The notes: generated by a model not told the origin, from the letters alone. Counted from the stretch's first letter, positions 53,720-64,000 are shown. The stretch: DNA of 64,000 nt from Trichormus sp. M33_DOE_039 (GCA_015296085.1 DVDT01000105.1:1-64000); one strand, 5' to 3'. Numbers and translations: made by a program.

Positions 53720-53938
53720 GGGTCTCTAGTTTGTATTGAGTTAAGTGAATTATATCTGGGACTGTGTAAAAAATTGGGATGAAAATATTTGCAAATGCAG
53801 ATATTCTCTACTCCTAGTTTTTAAAATAGGGAAAGATGCAATTTTTATATAAATAAGCATTCACAACCGCGGTTGCTTCAAGAAATCGGGGTTGTGAACG
53901 TTTCCGAAAGATTTAGACTCGTAAGATCAAAAACTTAC
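53720..53938. other. gap before the invertase gene
   Basis: AT-rich. The inverted motif CACAACC-N10-15-GGTTGTG near 53862-53894 (ACAACCGCGGTT...GGGGTTGTGAACG) may terminate the invertase gene. Confidence 0.4.
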
Positions 53939-55390
53939 TTAGAGAGACATAGAAGGATCTACACTGTTAATTTCAAATTCACAAGCTCTTGAAACTAATT
54001 CTGATGGCAATTTATCAAAGCTCACTAATGATAAATAAGCTTGGTTTTTCATCAATTCTTTAGCCAGTAAGAAACCGGCGATCGTCCAAGTTTGATATTT
54101 CCTTGATTGCTTACCAATCAATCGTCCTTTTTTACCATCATAGTATTCTGGCCATTCATCTTCAAACAGTCTCGCTTGAGCTATTTCAATCGCCTTAGTT
54201 GCCAAATAAGGTTTATTTGTTTTGATGGATGCTGCCGTTAACATCCACATCAAAACAGGCCAGCTACCCGCATTATGATATGACCAAGGTATATTTTTAG
54301 GGTCGCAGCCTGTAACAATTCTGTACTCTTCATGTTCTAAAGCTGGATAACAGATTTTCATGGGCATATCTCCCACTAAATCTTCCCATCTCTCTTCAAT
54401 CAAACCCATAATTGCTTGAGATTGCTCTTCTGTCGCTAGGTCAGAAATTACCGCCATTAAATTACCTAGTGCAAAGAAGCGAGTATCTAACTGTGATGGC
54501 CCAACATTACCTGCTAAATAACCACCTTTTTTGGGTAGCCATTTATCTAATTCATAATAAGGAATAGAGTCTACATAGATATTAAAAAGATTGACTGCTG
54601 TTTTACCGTATTCTTCACTTTTGAAGCGATAAATAGCGTTGAGGCGATTAATATCTATCCAATAATGTTGACGAATATGGGCGCATAAAAGCGGTAGGCG
54701 ATTATCAATTGCTTCTACAACATCTTGATTCCCTTGACAAATTAACATCTCCCGCGCAGCACGCAACGCCGCATAAAATAAAACTTGCAATTCCAGCGGA
54801 TGACCATAAATACCCAAACGACGGTCAATCATGCAAGCACCATCTGGAACTAACAGTGTTGGATACATATCAAAGCGATTCGCCAGACAGATTTCCATGA
54901 TTAACCTAATACCTGTTTGGAATTCAGGCTGATAGGCTAAGGAAAAATCTTTGGTTGCGACTACATAAGAGTGCAATAAGATGATCCACCATAAACAAGA
55001 ATCTACTGGTGTGACTCTAGCGATCGCATGTTCACCAAAATCTGCTTCTAAATATTCTTCACCATGCTCTGATACTACTTTAAAACTCGCTGGTATCAGA
55101 CCTCTACCTGGCTTATAGGCATCTAATTGTCTTTCTTTCGGCTGTAACTTTAAAGTTTCTTCTAAAAAGTTGCGTACTATTTCTGTTCTACCTTTGATCA
55201 AAAAAATCAAAGCTGATGAAACAAAATCCCGAATAAAACATTGGTCGTAATTCAATGCTTCTACAGAAACATCATAAGCTGCTACTGTACCAATAGGACG
55301 ACCTTTATAATATATTATGGATTTTTCTAGTGCTTCCCATGCTGATGCTTCTATACTTTCATCTGTTAGTAATTCATTGATTTTCTGCAT
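53939..55390 (-). CDS. alkaline/neutral invertase (GH100)
   Basis: Cytoplasmic enzyme that hydrolyses sucrose to glucose and fructose. The 483-residue (alpha/alpha)6-barrel protein shows the GH100 segments [57 protein letters not shown] and [19 protein letters not shown]. The Asp in FIRDF and the Glu further on are the expected catalytic region. Anabaena has two such enzymes, InvA and InvB; the length fits InvB, but I do not assign a symbol. ATG 55390. Confidence 0.93.
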   Translation of the reverse strand: MQKINELLTDESIEASAWEALEKSIIYYKGRPIGTVAAYDVSVEALNYDQCFIRDFVSSALIFLIKGRTEIVRNFLEETLKLQPKERQLDAYKPGRGLIPASFKVVSEHGEEYLEADFGEHAIARVTPVDSCLWWIILLHSYVVATKDFSLAYQPEFQTGIRLIMEICLANRFDMYPTLLVPDGACMIDRRLGIYGHPLELQVLFYAALRAAREMLICQGNQDVVEAIDNRLPLLCAHIRQHYWIDINRLNAIYRFKSEEYGKTAVNLFNIYVDSIPYYELDKWLPKKGGYLAGNVGPSQLDTRFFALGNLMAVISDLATEEQSQAIMGLIEERWEDLVGDMPMKICYPALEHEEYRIVTGCDPKNIPWSYHNAGSWPVLMWMLTAASIKTNKPYLATKAIEIAQARLFEDEWPEYYDGKKGRLIGKQSRKYQTWTIAGFLLAKELMKNQAYLSLVSFDKLPSELVSRACEFEINSVDPSMSL

Positions 55391-56005
55391 CGCCAGACTA
55401 ACTCCATTGTGGGTGTAAATTTTTGGTAGATGCGCTTTCTTTCATGAGGTTTTTTACTCTTGATCAGCATAACAGAGAGCAGGTTTTGCTATTGCAAAAA
55501 TTACCCAAGATAAGCAGCTTAAGCTTAATATCTCAAGCTGCTCATATTTGTGTATAATGTCTGATGGTGAATTAATTCACTTTTAATCAATTATCCTTGT
55601 GGTAATCTACAACTGGCTGTGATTCCATACCCAAGCAATAACAATGATTAATAAATACAGTCATGACAGATATATTTTTAGCTTAACCAACGCTCTTTTG
55701 TGTATGTAGAGCTTTCCTTTACCAAACAAAAACATATCTCTCAAACTGTTTAAGGGTTGTATGAAGTGAAGTCTCTATGACTTCTGGTGATCTTTACTTA
55801 GTTAGGATCTGTCTTTCAAGATTATTTTTCCCCTACAAATTAATAATTTATAACTTTTTGTCAAAATTTGCAATATAGGTAATTACAAATTTGAAGATGT
55901 CAATACCTATAAAGAATTATATATTTTACACTACAGAAATATAAATTAGTGTGAATACTGGGGTGCGATCGCAATTTAGTCATCAAAAATCAAGCAAGTA
56001 TATGT
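55391..56005. other. intergenic region upstream of the invertase gene
   Basis: 615 bp of AT-rich DNA with one HIP1-like site near 55965. No gene or clear operator. Confidence 0.5.
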
Positions 56006-56923
56006 TTATTCCGAAAGCTTCTGCTCATAATCTTTATAAGCCTGATTAATTGCCTGCATCAAAGCCTTTGCATTTTCAGAACTGTTGACATCAGGATGAT
56101 ATTGTCTCGCTAATCGTAGGTAGGAAAGCTTTACATCTCTAGGATTTGCATCCTAAAGCCATTGTCCGGTTTTTAAATTCCAAAGATTAACTTGTCTGTC
56201 ATCACTGCCACTGACTAAAGTATCACCATCTGGGGTAATAGCGATCGCATTCACTGCTGCTAAGTGGCCTTTGAGTGTGTGTAGACATTTCCAGGCTGCC
56301 GAAGACTGTAGTTCTGGTTCTATTTTGCTAGAAGATTCATTTGTGACTTTTTCTTTTAATTCAGCTTTCGTGGCTTGCAATTCATCCTCAACTTCCAAAG
56401 CTGCAAATTTGCGGTTGAGATCCTCTCCAGTCAGAAGTAACTCTAACTCTTGAATTGTGGCACTGTAGAAATCCATCTGTAAGACTTTTTCTTCCATCCG
56501 CACAAAAACTTCAGCCGGAGTTTCTTTAACTTCAGATTCATCTAACAACTTGGCAACTCCGTAAGCTGCAAGTCCTACCACTGCAGCAACACCAGCCATC
56601 GGTACAGTCCCAATACCAAAAGCCAGCCCAATTTTAGGTGCAATTAACCCTACACCACCAAATGCGCCAGAAAAAGCTGCACCACCAATAGCACCTATTC
56701 CCATTGCACCAACAGCGGGCGTATCTACCTCAGCTATTGCTTTGAACGCACCATAAATAGCTGCACCCGCTACAACACCAGCCACAACTACGGGAGTTGA
56801 ACCAACGCCAACAGCACCAAATCCTCCTGCTAATCCCATCCCGCCAACTGTGGCAGAAACACCTGTACCGGCTAGACTTCCTCCGGCAATAAAGGCTGCA
56901 CCTGTTTGAAAATTTTTGGTCAT
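56006..56923 (-). pseudogene. collapsed WD40 / J-domain membrane protein gene
   Basis: From ATG 56923 the frame encodes 256 residues: a Gly/Ala-rich hydrophobic part (GVGSTPVVVAGVVAGAAIYG), a helical segment, then a single WD40 repeat (TLKGHLAAVNAIAITPDGDT, then VSGSDDRQVNLWNLKTGQWL) and TAG at 56153-56155. In the same frame the next 48 codons are the second half of a DnaJ domain, DVKLSYLRLARQYHPDVNSS to a TAA at 56006. The likely ancestor had several WD40 repeats and a full J-domain; an internal deletion seems to have removed most of both. The N-terminal 256-residue product could still be made. Confidence 0.8.
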
Positions 56924-57319
56924 TTGTATTAGTTATTGATGTTATTGCTTGCTAATAATGCTGCTAGTCAATAAAAACAGCATTAGTAAGTACAGTAATT
57001 ACAAAAATATTTTTCTATTTAGAGTTCTGAAATATTAGTTGTCTAGCAGATTACATTCTCATTTAATCAAGCTAACTACCTAAGTTTAAGAAATGAAACA
57101 AACAATATCATCAGTAATTTTGCAAAATTCCGGCTCATTTGCTAGCACACATCAATATCAAGCTTTTTCCCTATTATTTCCATCAGCTAGCACGCCAGGA
57201 AAATAAATGATTCCCGACAAAAAGTCTCCCTGCCATTCCTTTTTCAATCTCTATTGTCAAGTTCACAACATCTGAAGGTATGGTAATAAAAGCGATGCCT
57301 TGATAAAACAAACATTTAT
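56924..57319. other. divergent intergenic region before bciB
   Basis: About 400 bp, AT-rich, presumed promoter region; no motif identified. Confidence 0.5.
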
Positions 57320-58519
57320 ATGACCTTGGTTGATTCTAACAAGCATAGAAAAGCTAAAGCCCTTAAACCCGGTAGCCGTCGCCCTGCGAAAGAACTATGC
57401 AGCGAGTGCGGACTGTGCGACACCTACTACATTCACTACGTTAAGGAAGCCTGTGCGTTTATCACTCAACAGATAGACACTCTAGAGGCACAAACACACA
57501 CCCGCTCTCGGAATCTGGATAACCCTGATGAACTTTACTTTGGTGTGCATCAAGACATGATGGCGGCGCGGAAACAGCAACCCATCGAAGGCGCGCAATG
57601 GACAGGGATAGTCAGTACCATTGCTATAGAAATGCTCAACCGTGGACTAGTTGAAGGCGTTGTTTGTGTTCAAAACACCAAAGAAGACCGCTTTCAACCC
57701 ATGCCCGTTATTGCCCGTACCCCAGAAGAAATATTAGCAGCACGGGTAAATAAACCCACACTTTCCCCCAACCTTTCCATCTTGGAACAGGTAGAAAAAT
57801 CAGGCATGAAGCGATTATTGGTGATTGGTGTGGGTTGTCAAATTCAAGCACTCAGGGCGGTAGAAAAAAAACTAGGGTTAGAAAAATTGTATGTCTTGGG
57901 TACACCTTGCGTAGATAATGTTACCCGTGCCGGACTGCAAAAATTTTTAGAAACCACCAGCCGATCGCCTGATACAGTAGTACATTACGAATTCATGCAA
58001 GACTTCCGCATTCACTTCAAGCATGAAGACGGCTCAATTGAGAAAGTCCCCTTCTTTGGCTTAAAGACTAACCAACTCAAAGATATCTTTGCTCCCTCCT
58101 GCATGAGTTGCTTTGATTACGTCAACTCCTTAGCGGATTTAGTCGTCGGTTATATGGGTGCGCCCTTTGGTTGGCAGTGGATTTTAGTGAGAAATGATAT
58201 AGGTAAAGAGATGCTGGACTTGGTAAAAGATCAGTTAGACACTCAGCCTGTGATGTCTGAGGGGAATCGGAAAGAGGCTGTACAGCAGGGTATCACAGCT
58301 TATGACAAGGCTGTGACTTTACCGATGTGGGTAGCAAAACTTATGGGGGTGGTGATTGATAAGATTGGTCCTAAAGGTTTGGAGTATGCGCGGTTCTCGA
58401 TGGATTCGCACTTTACACGGAATTATTTGTATGTGAAGCGGAATCATCCTGAGAAGTTGGAGGATCATGTGCCGGAGTTTGCCAAGCGGATCGTTGGGCA
58501 GTATAGGTTGCCAGAGTAA
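57320..58519 (+). CDS. bciB: ferredoxin-dependent 3,8-divinyl (proto)chlorophyllide reductase BciB
   Basis: A 399-residue flavin/iron-sulfur enzyme of the F420-hydrogenase-beta family (Slr1923 type) that reduces the 8-vinyl group in chlorophyll synthesis. Cys for the 4Fe-4S clusters are seen in LCSECGLCDTYY and in CMSCFDYVNSLADLVVGYMG, with GVGCQIQALRAVEKKLGLEK and GTPCVDNVTRAGLQKF between them. The sequence runs full length without gaps. The hairpin at 58521-58556 follows immediately. Confidence 0.92.
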   Translation: MTLVDSNKHRKAKALKPGSRRPAKELCSECGLCDTYYIHYVKEACAFITQQIDTLEAQTHTRSRNLDNPDELYFGVHQDMMAARKQQPIEGAQWTGIVSTIAIEMLNRGLVEGVVCVQNTKEDRFQPMPVIARTPEEILAARVNKPTLSPNLSILEQVEKSGMKRLLVIGVGCQIQALRAVEKKLGLEKLYVLGTPCVDNVTRAGLQKFLETTSRSPDTVVHYEFMQDFRIHFKHEDGSIEKVPFFGLKTNQLKDIFAPSCMSCFDYVNSLADLVVGYMGAPFGWQWILVRNDIGKEMLDLVKDQLDTQPVMSEGNRKEAVQQGITAYDKAVTLPMWVAKLMGVVIDKIGPKGLEYARFSMDSHFTRNYLYVKRNHPEKLEDHVPEFAKRIVGQYRLPE

Positions 58520-58520
58520 T

Positions 58521-58556
58521 GTTGCGCGCATTCGCCGCCAGGCGAATGCGCGCAAC
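58521..58556. terminator. GC-rich perfect hairpin between convergent genes
   Basis: Arms GTTGCGCGCATTCGCC (58521-58536) and GGCGAATGCGCGCAAC (58541-58556), 16 bp perfect, with a 4-nt loop. It fills the 42-bp gap between bciB and the convergent lyase gene. It lacks T-runs, so it may be a transcription barrier or a small palindromic repeat rather than a classic terminator. Confidence 0.6.
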
Positions 58557-58561
58557 AAATC

Positions 58562-59791
58562 CTAAACCTTTCCTACCGCGTCAATCGCCGCCTCAAGTGC
58601 GATCGCCACATGAGTCCAGTGAGTCCCCCCTTGGCAATACACCACATAAGGCTCACGCAAAGGCCCATCCGCTGAAAATTCCAACGTACTCCCCTCAATA
58701 AAAGTCCCCCCAGCCATCACTACCTGACTCTCATACCCCGGCATAGCATCAGGAACAGGGTCAAGGTAAGACCCAATGGGAGAATGCTGTTGTATCGCCT
58801 TACAGAAAGCAATCAGTTTTTTTGCTGAACCCAACTTAATCGCCTGAATCACATCCCCACGAGGTGCAAGAGGCGCAGGATTAACTGGATAACCCAGCTT
58901 GTCAAATACATAACCCGTGAGATAAGTCCCTTTCATCGCCTCCCCTACCATCTGTGGCGATAAAAATAACCCTTGGAACAACAGTCGATTTTGGTCAAAG
59001 GTCGCACCGCCAAAACTCCCAATTCCAGGTGCAGTCAGACGACAAGCTGCTGCTTCTACCAAATCCGCACGACCGGCAACATAACCTCCAGCCGTGACGA
59101 TAGTACCACCAGGATTTTTAATTAATGACCCCGCCATTAAATCAGCCCCGACATGAGTGGGTTCTTGAGTGTCGATAAATTCCCCATAACAGTTATCGAC
59201 AAAACAAACGGTGTGAGGATTTTGTTGCTTAACTAGATGTACAATTTCCTCTATATCGTTAATTAATAAGCTTGGTCGCCAAGAATAGCCGCAAGAGCGT
59301 TGAATTAACACTAAACGCGTTCTATCAGTAATGCTAGTGCTTAAAGCTTCCCAATCTACAGTTCCTTGTGGCGTTAGCTCCAATTGGCGATATTTTATGC
59401 CAAACTCAATAAGAGAGCCTTGACCTTGACCACGAAAACCAATGACTTCTTCAAGCGTATCGTAGGGAGAACCGACCACTGCTAGCATTTCATCCCCAGG
59501 ACGGAGGACACCAAATAAAGCGCAAGCGATCGCATGAGTTCCCGAAACAAACTGCACTCGCACAGCTGCCGCCTCAGCCCCCATTACCTCCGCAAAAACT
59601 TTATCTAAAGTTTCTCTGCCCAGATCATCGTGACCGTAGCCACTCACACCTGCAAAATGGTGCGCTCCTACACGCTGATTACGAAAGGCATCCAGCACTC
59701 TTTTGAGATTATGCTTGACCTGAGCGTCAATACCAGAAAAAATCTCTAACAGTGAGTGTTCTGCTTGCCGCAGCTGTTCTAAGCTGTTCAT
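58562..59791 (-). CDS. PLP-dependent methionine gamma-lyase family protein (YnbB/aluminium-resistance type)
   Basis: A 409-residue fold-type I PLP enzyme. It contains QFVSGTHAIACALFGVLRPG, FVDNCYGEFIDTQEPTHVGA with the PLP-binding Asp, and the Lys-bearing segment SLIKNPGGTIVTAGGYVAGR, matching proteins annotated as cystathionine beta-lyase family involved in aluminium resistance. ATG 59791 (MNSLEQLRQ) is preferred to the open frame 24 codons longer. The substrate is not established. It is divergent from desC. Confidence 0.88.
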   Translation of the reverse strand: MNSLEQLRQAEHSLLEIFSGIDAQVKHNLKRVLDAFRNQRVGAHHFAGVSGYGHDDLGRETLDKVFAEVMGAEAAAVRVQFVSGTHAIACALFGVLRPGDEMLAVVGSPYDTLEEVIGFRGQGQGSLIEFGIKYRQLELTPQGTVDWEALSTSITDRTRLVLIQRSCGYSWRPSLLINDIEEIVHLVKQQNPHTVCFVDNCYGEFIDTQEPTHVGADLMAGSLIKNPGGTIVTAGGYVAGRADLVEAAACRLTAPGIGSFGGATFDQNRLLFQGLFLSPQMVGEAMKGTYLTGYVFDKLGYPVNPAPLAPRGDVIQAIKLGSAKKLIAFCKAIQQHSPIGSYLDPVPDAMPGYESQVVMAGGTFIEGSTLEFSADGPLREPYVVYCQGGTHWTHVAIALEAAIDAVGKV

Positions 59792-59876
59792 TACTTCCTC
59801 GTTAACAAAAAATTTATAGATTGCGGATTTAGGGTTCGCGCAGATTCGGCTGAACAATTTCAATACAGGTTATTGC

Positions 59877-60695
59877 ATGACAATTGCTACTTCAACTAAA
59901 CCTCAAATCAATTGGGTGAATACCCTATTTTTCCTTGGGCTACACATCGGCGCATTATTTGCCTTTGTCCCTGGTAACTTTAGCTGGGCGGCAGTTGGTG
60001 TAGCTTTCTTGCTGTACTGGATAACTGGTGGTCTGGGCATTACTTTAGGCTTTCATCGCCTTGTCACCCACCGCAGTTTCCAGACTCCCAAGTGGTTGGA
60101 ATATCTTCTGGTGCTGTTTGGAACTCTCGCCTGTCAAGGAGGGCCAATCGAGTGGGTTGGTACACATCGCATTCATCATTTACATTCCGATACTGATACC
60201 GACCCCCATGATTCCAACAAAGGTTTCTGGTGGAGTCATATTGGTTGGCTGATTTATCATTCTCCTGCCCACACTGATGTTCCTCGTTTCACCAAAGATA
60301 TTGCCGAAGACCCAGTTTATCAGTTTTTACAGAAATATTTTATTTTTATTCAGGTTGCGCTGGGTTTATTGCTGCTATATCTGGGTGGTTGGTCTTTCGT
60401 CGTTTGGGGCGTTTTTGTTCGTATTGTTTGGGTTTACCACTGCACTTGGTTAGTGAACAGTGCTACTCATAAATTTGGCTATCGCAGCCATGACGCTGGT
60501 GATAACTCCACCAATTGCTGGTGGGTAGCTGTGTTAGTTTTTGGTGAAGGTTGGCACAATAACCACCATGCTTTTCAATATTCAGCTCGTCATGGTTTGG
60601 AATGGTGGGAAATTGACTTAACTTGGATAACAATTCAATTGTTGCAAGTGCTTGGTTTAGCGACTAATGTAAAACTTGCAGACAAAAAACAATAA
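59877..60695 (+). CDS. desC: acyl-lipid delta-9 desaturase
   Basis: Membrane di-iron desaturase that puts the first double bond in C18 acyl chains of membrane lipids. The 272-residue protein has the three His boxes of the delta-9 type (HRLVTH, HRIHH followed by HSDTDTDPH, HNNHH) and four hydrophobic segments. ATG 59877. It heads a desC-desA-desB cluster known from Anabaena and ends in its own terminator (60703-60750), so the genes need not form one transcript. Confidence 0.95.
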   Translation: MTIATSTKPQINWVNTLFFLGLHIGALFAFVPGNFSWAAVGVAFLLYWITGGLGITLGFHRLVTHRSFQTPKWLEYLLVLFGTLACQGGPIEWVGTHRIHHLHSDTDTDPHDSNKGFWWSHIGWLIYHSPAHTDVPRFTKDIAEDPVYQFLQKYFIFIQVALGLLLLYLGGWSFVVWGVFVRIVWVYHCTWLVNSATHKFGYRSHDAGDNSTNCWWVAVLVFGEGWHNNHHAFQYSARHGLEWWEIDLTWITIQLLQVLGLATNVKLADKKQ

Positions 60696-60702
60696 GTCAT
60701 TT

Positions 60703-60750
60703 ATTATTAGTCATTAGTTTTTTATCAACGGCTAATGACTAATAATTTTT
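60703..60750 (+). terminator. terminator after desC
   Basis: Perfect 15-bp arms ATTATTAGTCATTAG (60703-60717) and CTAATGACTAATAAT (60732-60746), followed by T-rich sequence. The stem is built from ATTAGTCA-type short repeats, so a repeat has become the terminator. Confidence 0.7.
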
Positions 60751-60917
60751 GGCTACCAAATATCTAGTTGATGATGAAATATTAGGCAAAATCAAATTAC
60801 AGCTGCGCTGGCGCAACTTAGATTGCTATAATCCAGAACGACTAGTGTAAAGAAACTTTGCGGCAAGTTACTTTTTAAGTAACTTTGTAGAGGATTCTGT
60901 TCGTTTTTCAGGTTTTC

Positions 60918-61994
60918 ATGACTACATCAATCACCAAGAAACAAGAGATAAGTAATGACCTTGGTAGTTCCGAACTAAGGCTTAAAGATATTATCAAAAC
61001 TTTGCCAAAGGAATGCTTCCAATTAAATAGTCGCAAAGCTTGGACACAAGTAATCATCAATGTTTTGATGGTGGGTTTAGGCTACTATAGCTTGGCAATT
61101 TCTCCCTGGTTTTTATTACCAATCGCTTGGATTTTTACAGGAACAGCTTTAACAGGTTTTTTTGTTATTGGTCATGATTGTGGACATCGTTCATTTGCCA
61201 AACGTCGTTGGGTAAATGATTTGGTGGGACATATCTTCATGATGCCGTTAATATACCCCTTTCATAGTTGGCGGATTAAACATAATCATCATCATAAACA
61301 CACAAACAAGTTAGATGAGGATAATGCTTGGCATCCCATCCGACCAGAGGTGTTTAGCAGTTGGGATAAAACTCGCCAATCTGCGTTCGAGTTTTTTATG
61401 CGTAAAAAACTCTGGTGGGTTGGTTCAATTGGACACTGGGCCGTTGTGCATTTTGATACACAAAAATTCAAACCTCAAGAGCGAGCCGATATTAAACTTT
61501 CTGTTGCAGTAGTAGTCATATTTGCAGCAGTTGTTTTTCCCACTCTCATCGCTACCACTGGTATTTGGGGATTTATAAAATTCTGGTTTATACCTTGGTT
61601 GGTTTATCATTTTTGGATGAGTACCTTCACCATTGTTCACCACACCTATGCAGATGTACCTTTCAAGGCAGCAGATAAGTGGCATGAAGCAATGGCACAG
61701 TTATTTGGCACTATTCATTGTGATTACCCTCGTTGGGTAGAATTCCTCTGTCACGATATTAATGTCCACGTTCCTCATCATATCTCTACAGCGATTCCCT
61801 CTTATAATTTGCGGCTAGCTTACAGCAGCATCAAAGAAAACTGGGGTGCTTATTTACATGATGAATTTAAGTTTTCTTGGCCTTTAATGAAGCGAATTAC
61901 CAATCAGTGTCAACTGTATGTAACCGATGCTGGTTATCAGACTTTTGATGAATATTATGCAGGAAATAAATATTCAGGAAATGAGCCACTATAG
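60918..61994 (+). CDS. desA: acyl-lipid delta-12 desaturase
   Basis: Second desaturase of the cluster, converting oleoyl to linoleoyl chains in glycerolipids. The 358-residue membrane protein has the His boxes [18 protein letters not shown] and HVPHH, spaced as in omega-6 enzymes. ATG 60918 follows a 222-bp gap after desC; a promoter in that gap is likely. Confidence 0.93.
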   Translation: MTTSITKKQEISNDLGSSELRLKDIIKTLPKECFQLNSRKAWTQVIINVLMVGLGYYSLAISPWFLLPIAWIFTGTALTGFFVIGHDCGHRSFAKRRWVNDLVGHIFMMPLIYPFHSWRIKHNHHHKHTNKLDEDNAWHPIRPEVFSSWDKTRQSAFEFFMRKKLWWVGSIGHWAVVHFDTQKFKPQERADIKLSVAVVVIFAAVVFPTLIATTGIWGFIKFWFIPWLVYHFWMSTFTIVHHTYADVPFKAADKWHEAMAQLFGTIHCDYPRWVEFLCHDINVHVPHHISTAIPSYNLRLAYSSIKENWGAYLHDEFKFSWPLMKRITNQCQLYVTDAGYQTFDEYYAGNKYSGNEPL

Positions 61995-62174
61995 TATATA
62001 GTTAGCTGATTATCTGAAAGACAGTAAATATTCTGGCAATTTCTCCTTATATTATTGCTAAATGAATTGCCAGAATTATTTTTTGCGTGTATATTCGCAT
62101 TGCAAACATCAACGAGGCGAATTTAATTTCGACCTCAAATACAGTCCGCATTTACATCACTACCGAAGAATCTA

Positions 62175-63242
62175 GTGCAATCAACGACCGTTAACTTCGA
62201 TAATTCTCATAACAGTGAAGCCTCTCAGGATAAAAATTCACTTCCCTTTACTCTTCAGGATTTGAAAGCAGCCATTCCCGCAGAATGCTTTCAACCGAAT
62301 GTCAGTAAATCACTGTTTTACTTCTTTCAGGATATTCTAATTATTGGTCTACTTTATGCAGTAGCTCATTACTTGGATTCTTGGTTTTTCTGGCCAATTT
62401 TTTGGTTGATGCAAGGCACAATGTTTTGGGCCTTATTTGTAGTTGGACATGATTGCGGGCATCAATCTTTTTCTAAGCATAAATGGCTGAATGATTTGAT
62501 TGGTCATCTGTCTCACACACCAATCTTAGTTCCTTATCATGGTTGGCGTATTAGTCACAGAACCCATCATAAAAATACTGGTAACATCGATAATGATGAA
62601 AGCTGGTATCCTGTGACAGAATCACAATATCAGGAGATGCCTTTCTTGCAAAAGATAGGTCGATATTATGCGTTTTTATTGGCTTATCCGGTATATTTAT
62701 TTAAGCGTTCTCCTAATAAAGAAGGTTCTCACTTTTCACCTAGTAGCCCACTGTTCAAACCTGCTGAAAAATGGGATGTGATTACTAGCACCGTGTTATG
62801 GGTTGGAATGGTAGTCTTATTGGCCTTCCTGACCTATCAATGGGGTTGGATGTGGTTGCTGAAGTACTACGCTGCGCCCTACATTGTGTTTGTGATTTGG
62901 TTAGATTTAGTGACATTTCTACATCACACTGAGCCTGAGCTTCCTTGGTATCGTGGCGATGATTGGACTTTCCTCAAAGGTGCAATCTCCAGCATTGACC
63001 GCAATTACGGTTTATTCAACCACATTCATCATGATATCGGTACTCATGTGGCTCACCACATTTTCTTGAATATCCCTCACTACAATTTGCTGAAGGCAAC
63101 TGAAGCGATTAAACCTGTGATGGGTGAATACTACCACAAGTCTGAAGAACCCATTTGGAAAGCTCTATGGCGTTCTTGCGTTAGCTGTCATTTTGTACCC
63201 GATACTGGCGGTAAAGTTTATTACACTTCCAATCATAAATAA
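62175..63242 (+). CDS. desB: acyl-lipid omega-3 (delta-15) desaturase
   Basis: Third desaturase, adding the omega-3 double bond, typically important in the cold. The 355-residue protein is a paralogue of DesA with His boxes GHDCGHQSF, HRTHHKNTG and HVAHH plus the omega-3-type middle region YYAFLLAYPVYLFKRSPNKE. It starts at GTG 62175 (MQSTTVNF) with a weak ribosome site; a later start is possible, but the N-terminus FTLQDLKAAIPAECF should be kept. A terminator follows near 63280. Confidence 0.93.
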   Translation: MQSTTVNFDNSHNSEASQDKNSLPFTLQDLKAAIPAECFQPNVSKSLFYFFQDILIIGLLYAVAHYLDSWFFWPIFWLMQGTMFWALFVVGHDCGHQSFSKHKWLNDLIGHLSHTPILVPYHGWRISHRTHHKNTGNIDNDESWYPVTESQYQEMPFLQKIGRYYAFLLAYPVYLFKRSPNKEGSHFSPSSPLFKPAEKWDVITSTVLWVGMVVLLAFLTYQWGWMWLLKYYAAPYIVFVIWLDLVTFLHHTEPELPWYRGDDWTFLKGAISSIDRNYGLFNHIHHDIGTHVAHHIFLNIPHYNLLKATEAIKPVMGEYYHKSEEPIWKALWRSCVSCHFVPDTGGKVYYTSNHK

Positions 63243-63279
63243 GTTTCTCTTCGGATTAAAAATCTGAAACCATATAAAA

Positions 63280-63330
63280 GTTCGCTCGGGATTCCTTCAG
63301 GAATATCACCTGTGCGAGCTTTTTTTGCAT
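63280..63330 (+). terminator. terminator after desB
   Basis: Imperfect stem AAGTTCGCTCGG / CCTGTGCGAGCTTTT with an inner hairpin ATTCC-TTCA-GGAAT, followed by seven T residues. Confidence 0.65.
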
Positions 63331-64000
63331 TACACCAGGCTTTGGAGTACTTTCTCGTCTCACACATTCTGCAAGCAGAAACCGCAGATAGGCGGGTCAA
63401 GATGGTTCATTGAAGAATATCTGATGACGAACTTGTTATCTCCCCTTTGGGCATCAGACAGAAAGCAGAAGGGAAGAAAAAAGTTTTAAATCTTTAATTA
63501 ATAGACTTTTCAATGGTGCTATAGATTTAGGCTATTCCTCACTATAAGTCAATATAAATCCAAGGGAATAGAAAAACAATTAGCTACATTTTATCTAGAA
63601 AAAGCTACGTCTAATAGTAAATATTCACTGTATAAATCACCATACAAATAAATGCAATAAAAAAGCTCATGTCCGTTAGACAATCAATATGATATGCCAT
63701 ATTAAATTCACTAGCTTCTTCTGCTAAAAAATTAGCTGGCAGCTTCTAATTATATATGTTTAATTTAGTGATTTATCCTGAGTATATATTATTGCTTTAG
63801 TCCGTTTTTTGATAACCAAAGTTATTTTTGACAGTTAAATCATGCTTAAAATTAACGATCTTAGGTGGTTTTTACTCATGTTTGTCAAGATATTTATATA
63901 TGACAAGCTGTCAAACTTTAAGAAAACAAATCCTCAAGATAATGTTACTTGGTAAGTTCAAAAATATCATAAAAATGCTTGACATGGATTCATATTTGTC
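63331..64000. other. gene-free right end
   Basis: AT-rich, no convincing frame on either strand. A regulatory region for a gene beyond the window is possible. Confidence 0.5.

Overview
The window reads as chromosomal DNA of a filamentous, probably heterocyst-forming cyanobacterium of the Nostoc/Anabaena group. Direct signs are photosystem and thylakoid genes (psbZ, a Psb35-like gene, ycf34, petJ, nblA, flavodoxin isiB, the divinyl reductase bciB), a desC-desA-desB desaturase cluster, many HIP1 octamers (GCGATCGC), short tandem repeats built on ATTAGTC, and dispersed palindromic repeats in the gaps. The order sigma factor - GNAT acetyltransferase - petJ and the nearby kdp genes match what I recall of Anabaena PCC 7120 around sigE/petJ. 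This is a recollection, not a search result.

Layout. 0.4-8 kb: dnaK; an ADP-ribosylglycohydrolase; a leftward cluster of a frameshifted small membrane-protein gene, a DUF7219-like gene, dndE and a phosphorothioation-associated methyltransferase; then the iron-stress genes isiB and an isiC-like hydrolase, headed by the remnant of an isiA/CP43-like gene. 8-20 kb: aldehyde dehydrogenase, GT39-like membrane glycosyltransferase, two TetR regulators interleaved with a COQ4-like gene and a Rieske oxygenase, a P1B-type ATPase without its CPx motif, and a tRNA nucleotidyltransferase. 20-27 kb: ycf34, a Tyr/Gly-rich peptide with a bacteriocin-type leader, petJ, GNAT, a group 2 sigma factor (probably SigE) with a good NtcA-type promoter, and priA. 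27-32 kb: kdpA, kdpB and kdpC separated by dispersed repeats. 32-43 kb: PEP-CTERM protein, anmK, a DUF3124-type lipoprotein, a Ser/Thr kinase, nblA, a PphA-like PP2C phosphatase, a UbiB/ABC1 kinase and Uma2 genes. 43-53 kb: a second, DHH/CBS-fused tRNA nucleotidyltransferase, psbZ, ribH, tRNA-Gly(GCC), a ProA paralogue lacking the catalytic Cys, psb35-like, TerB-like and rsmB. 53-64 kb: a decayed Sel1 gene, GH100 invertase, a collapsed WD40/J-domain gene, bciB, a PLP-dependent lyase and the desaturases.

No phage, transposase-carrying IS, rRNA operon or CRISPR array was seen. The most interesting items are the fossil isiA 5' end left in front of isiB; the RiPP-like peptide; the dndE-methyltransferase pair without dndBCD; the TetR regulator with a C-terminal zinc ribbon; several enzyme paralogues missing catalytic residues (IsiC-like, ProA-like, P1B ATPase); and the NtcA-type promoter about 630 bp upstream of the sigma factor. 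Every family assignment is by eye from translated sequence.
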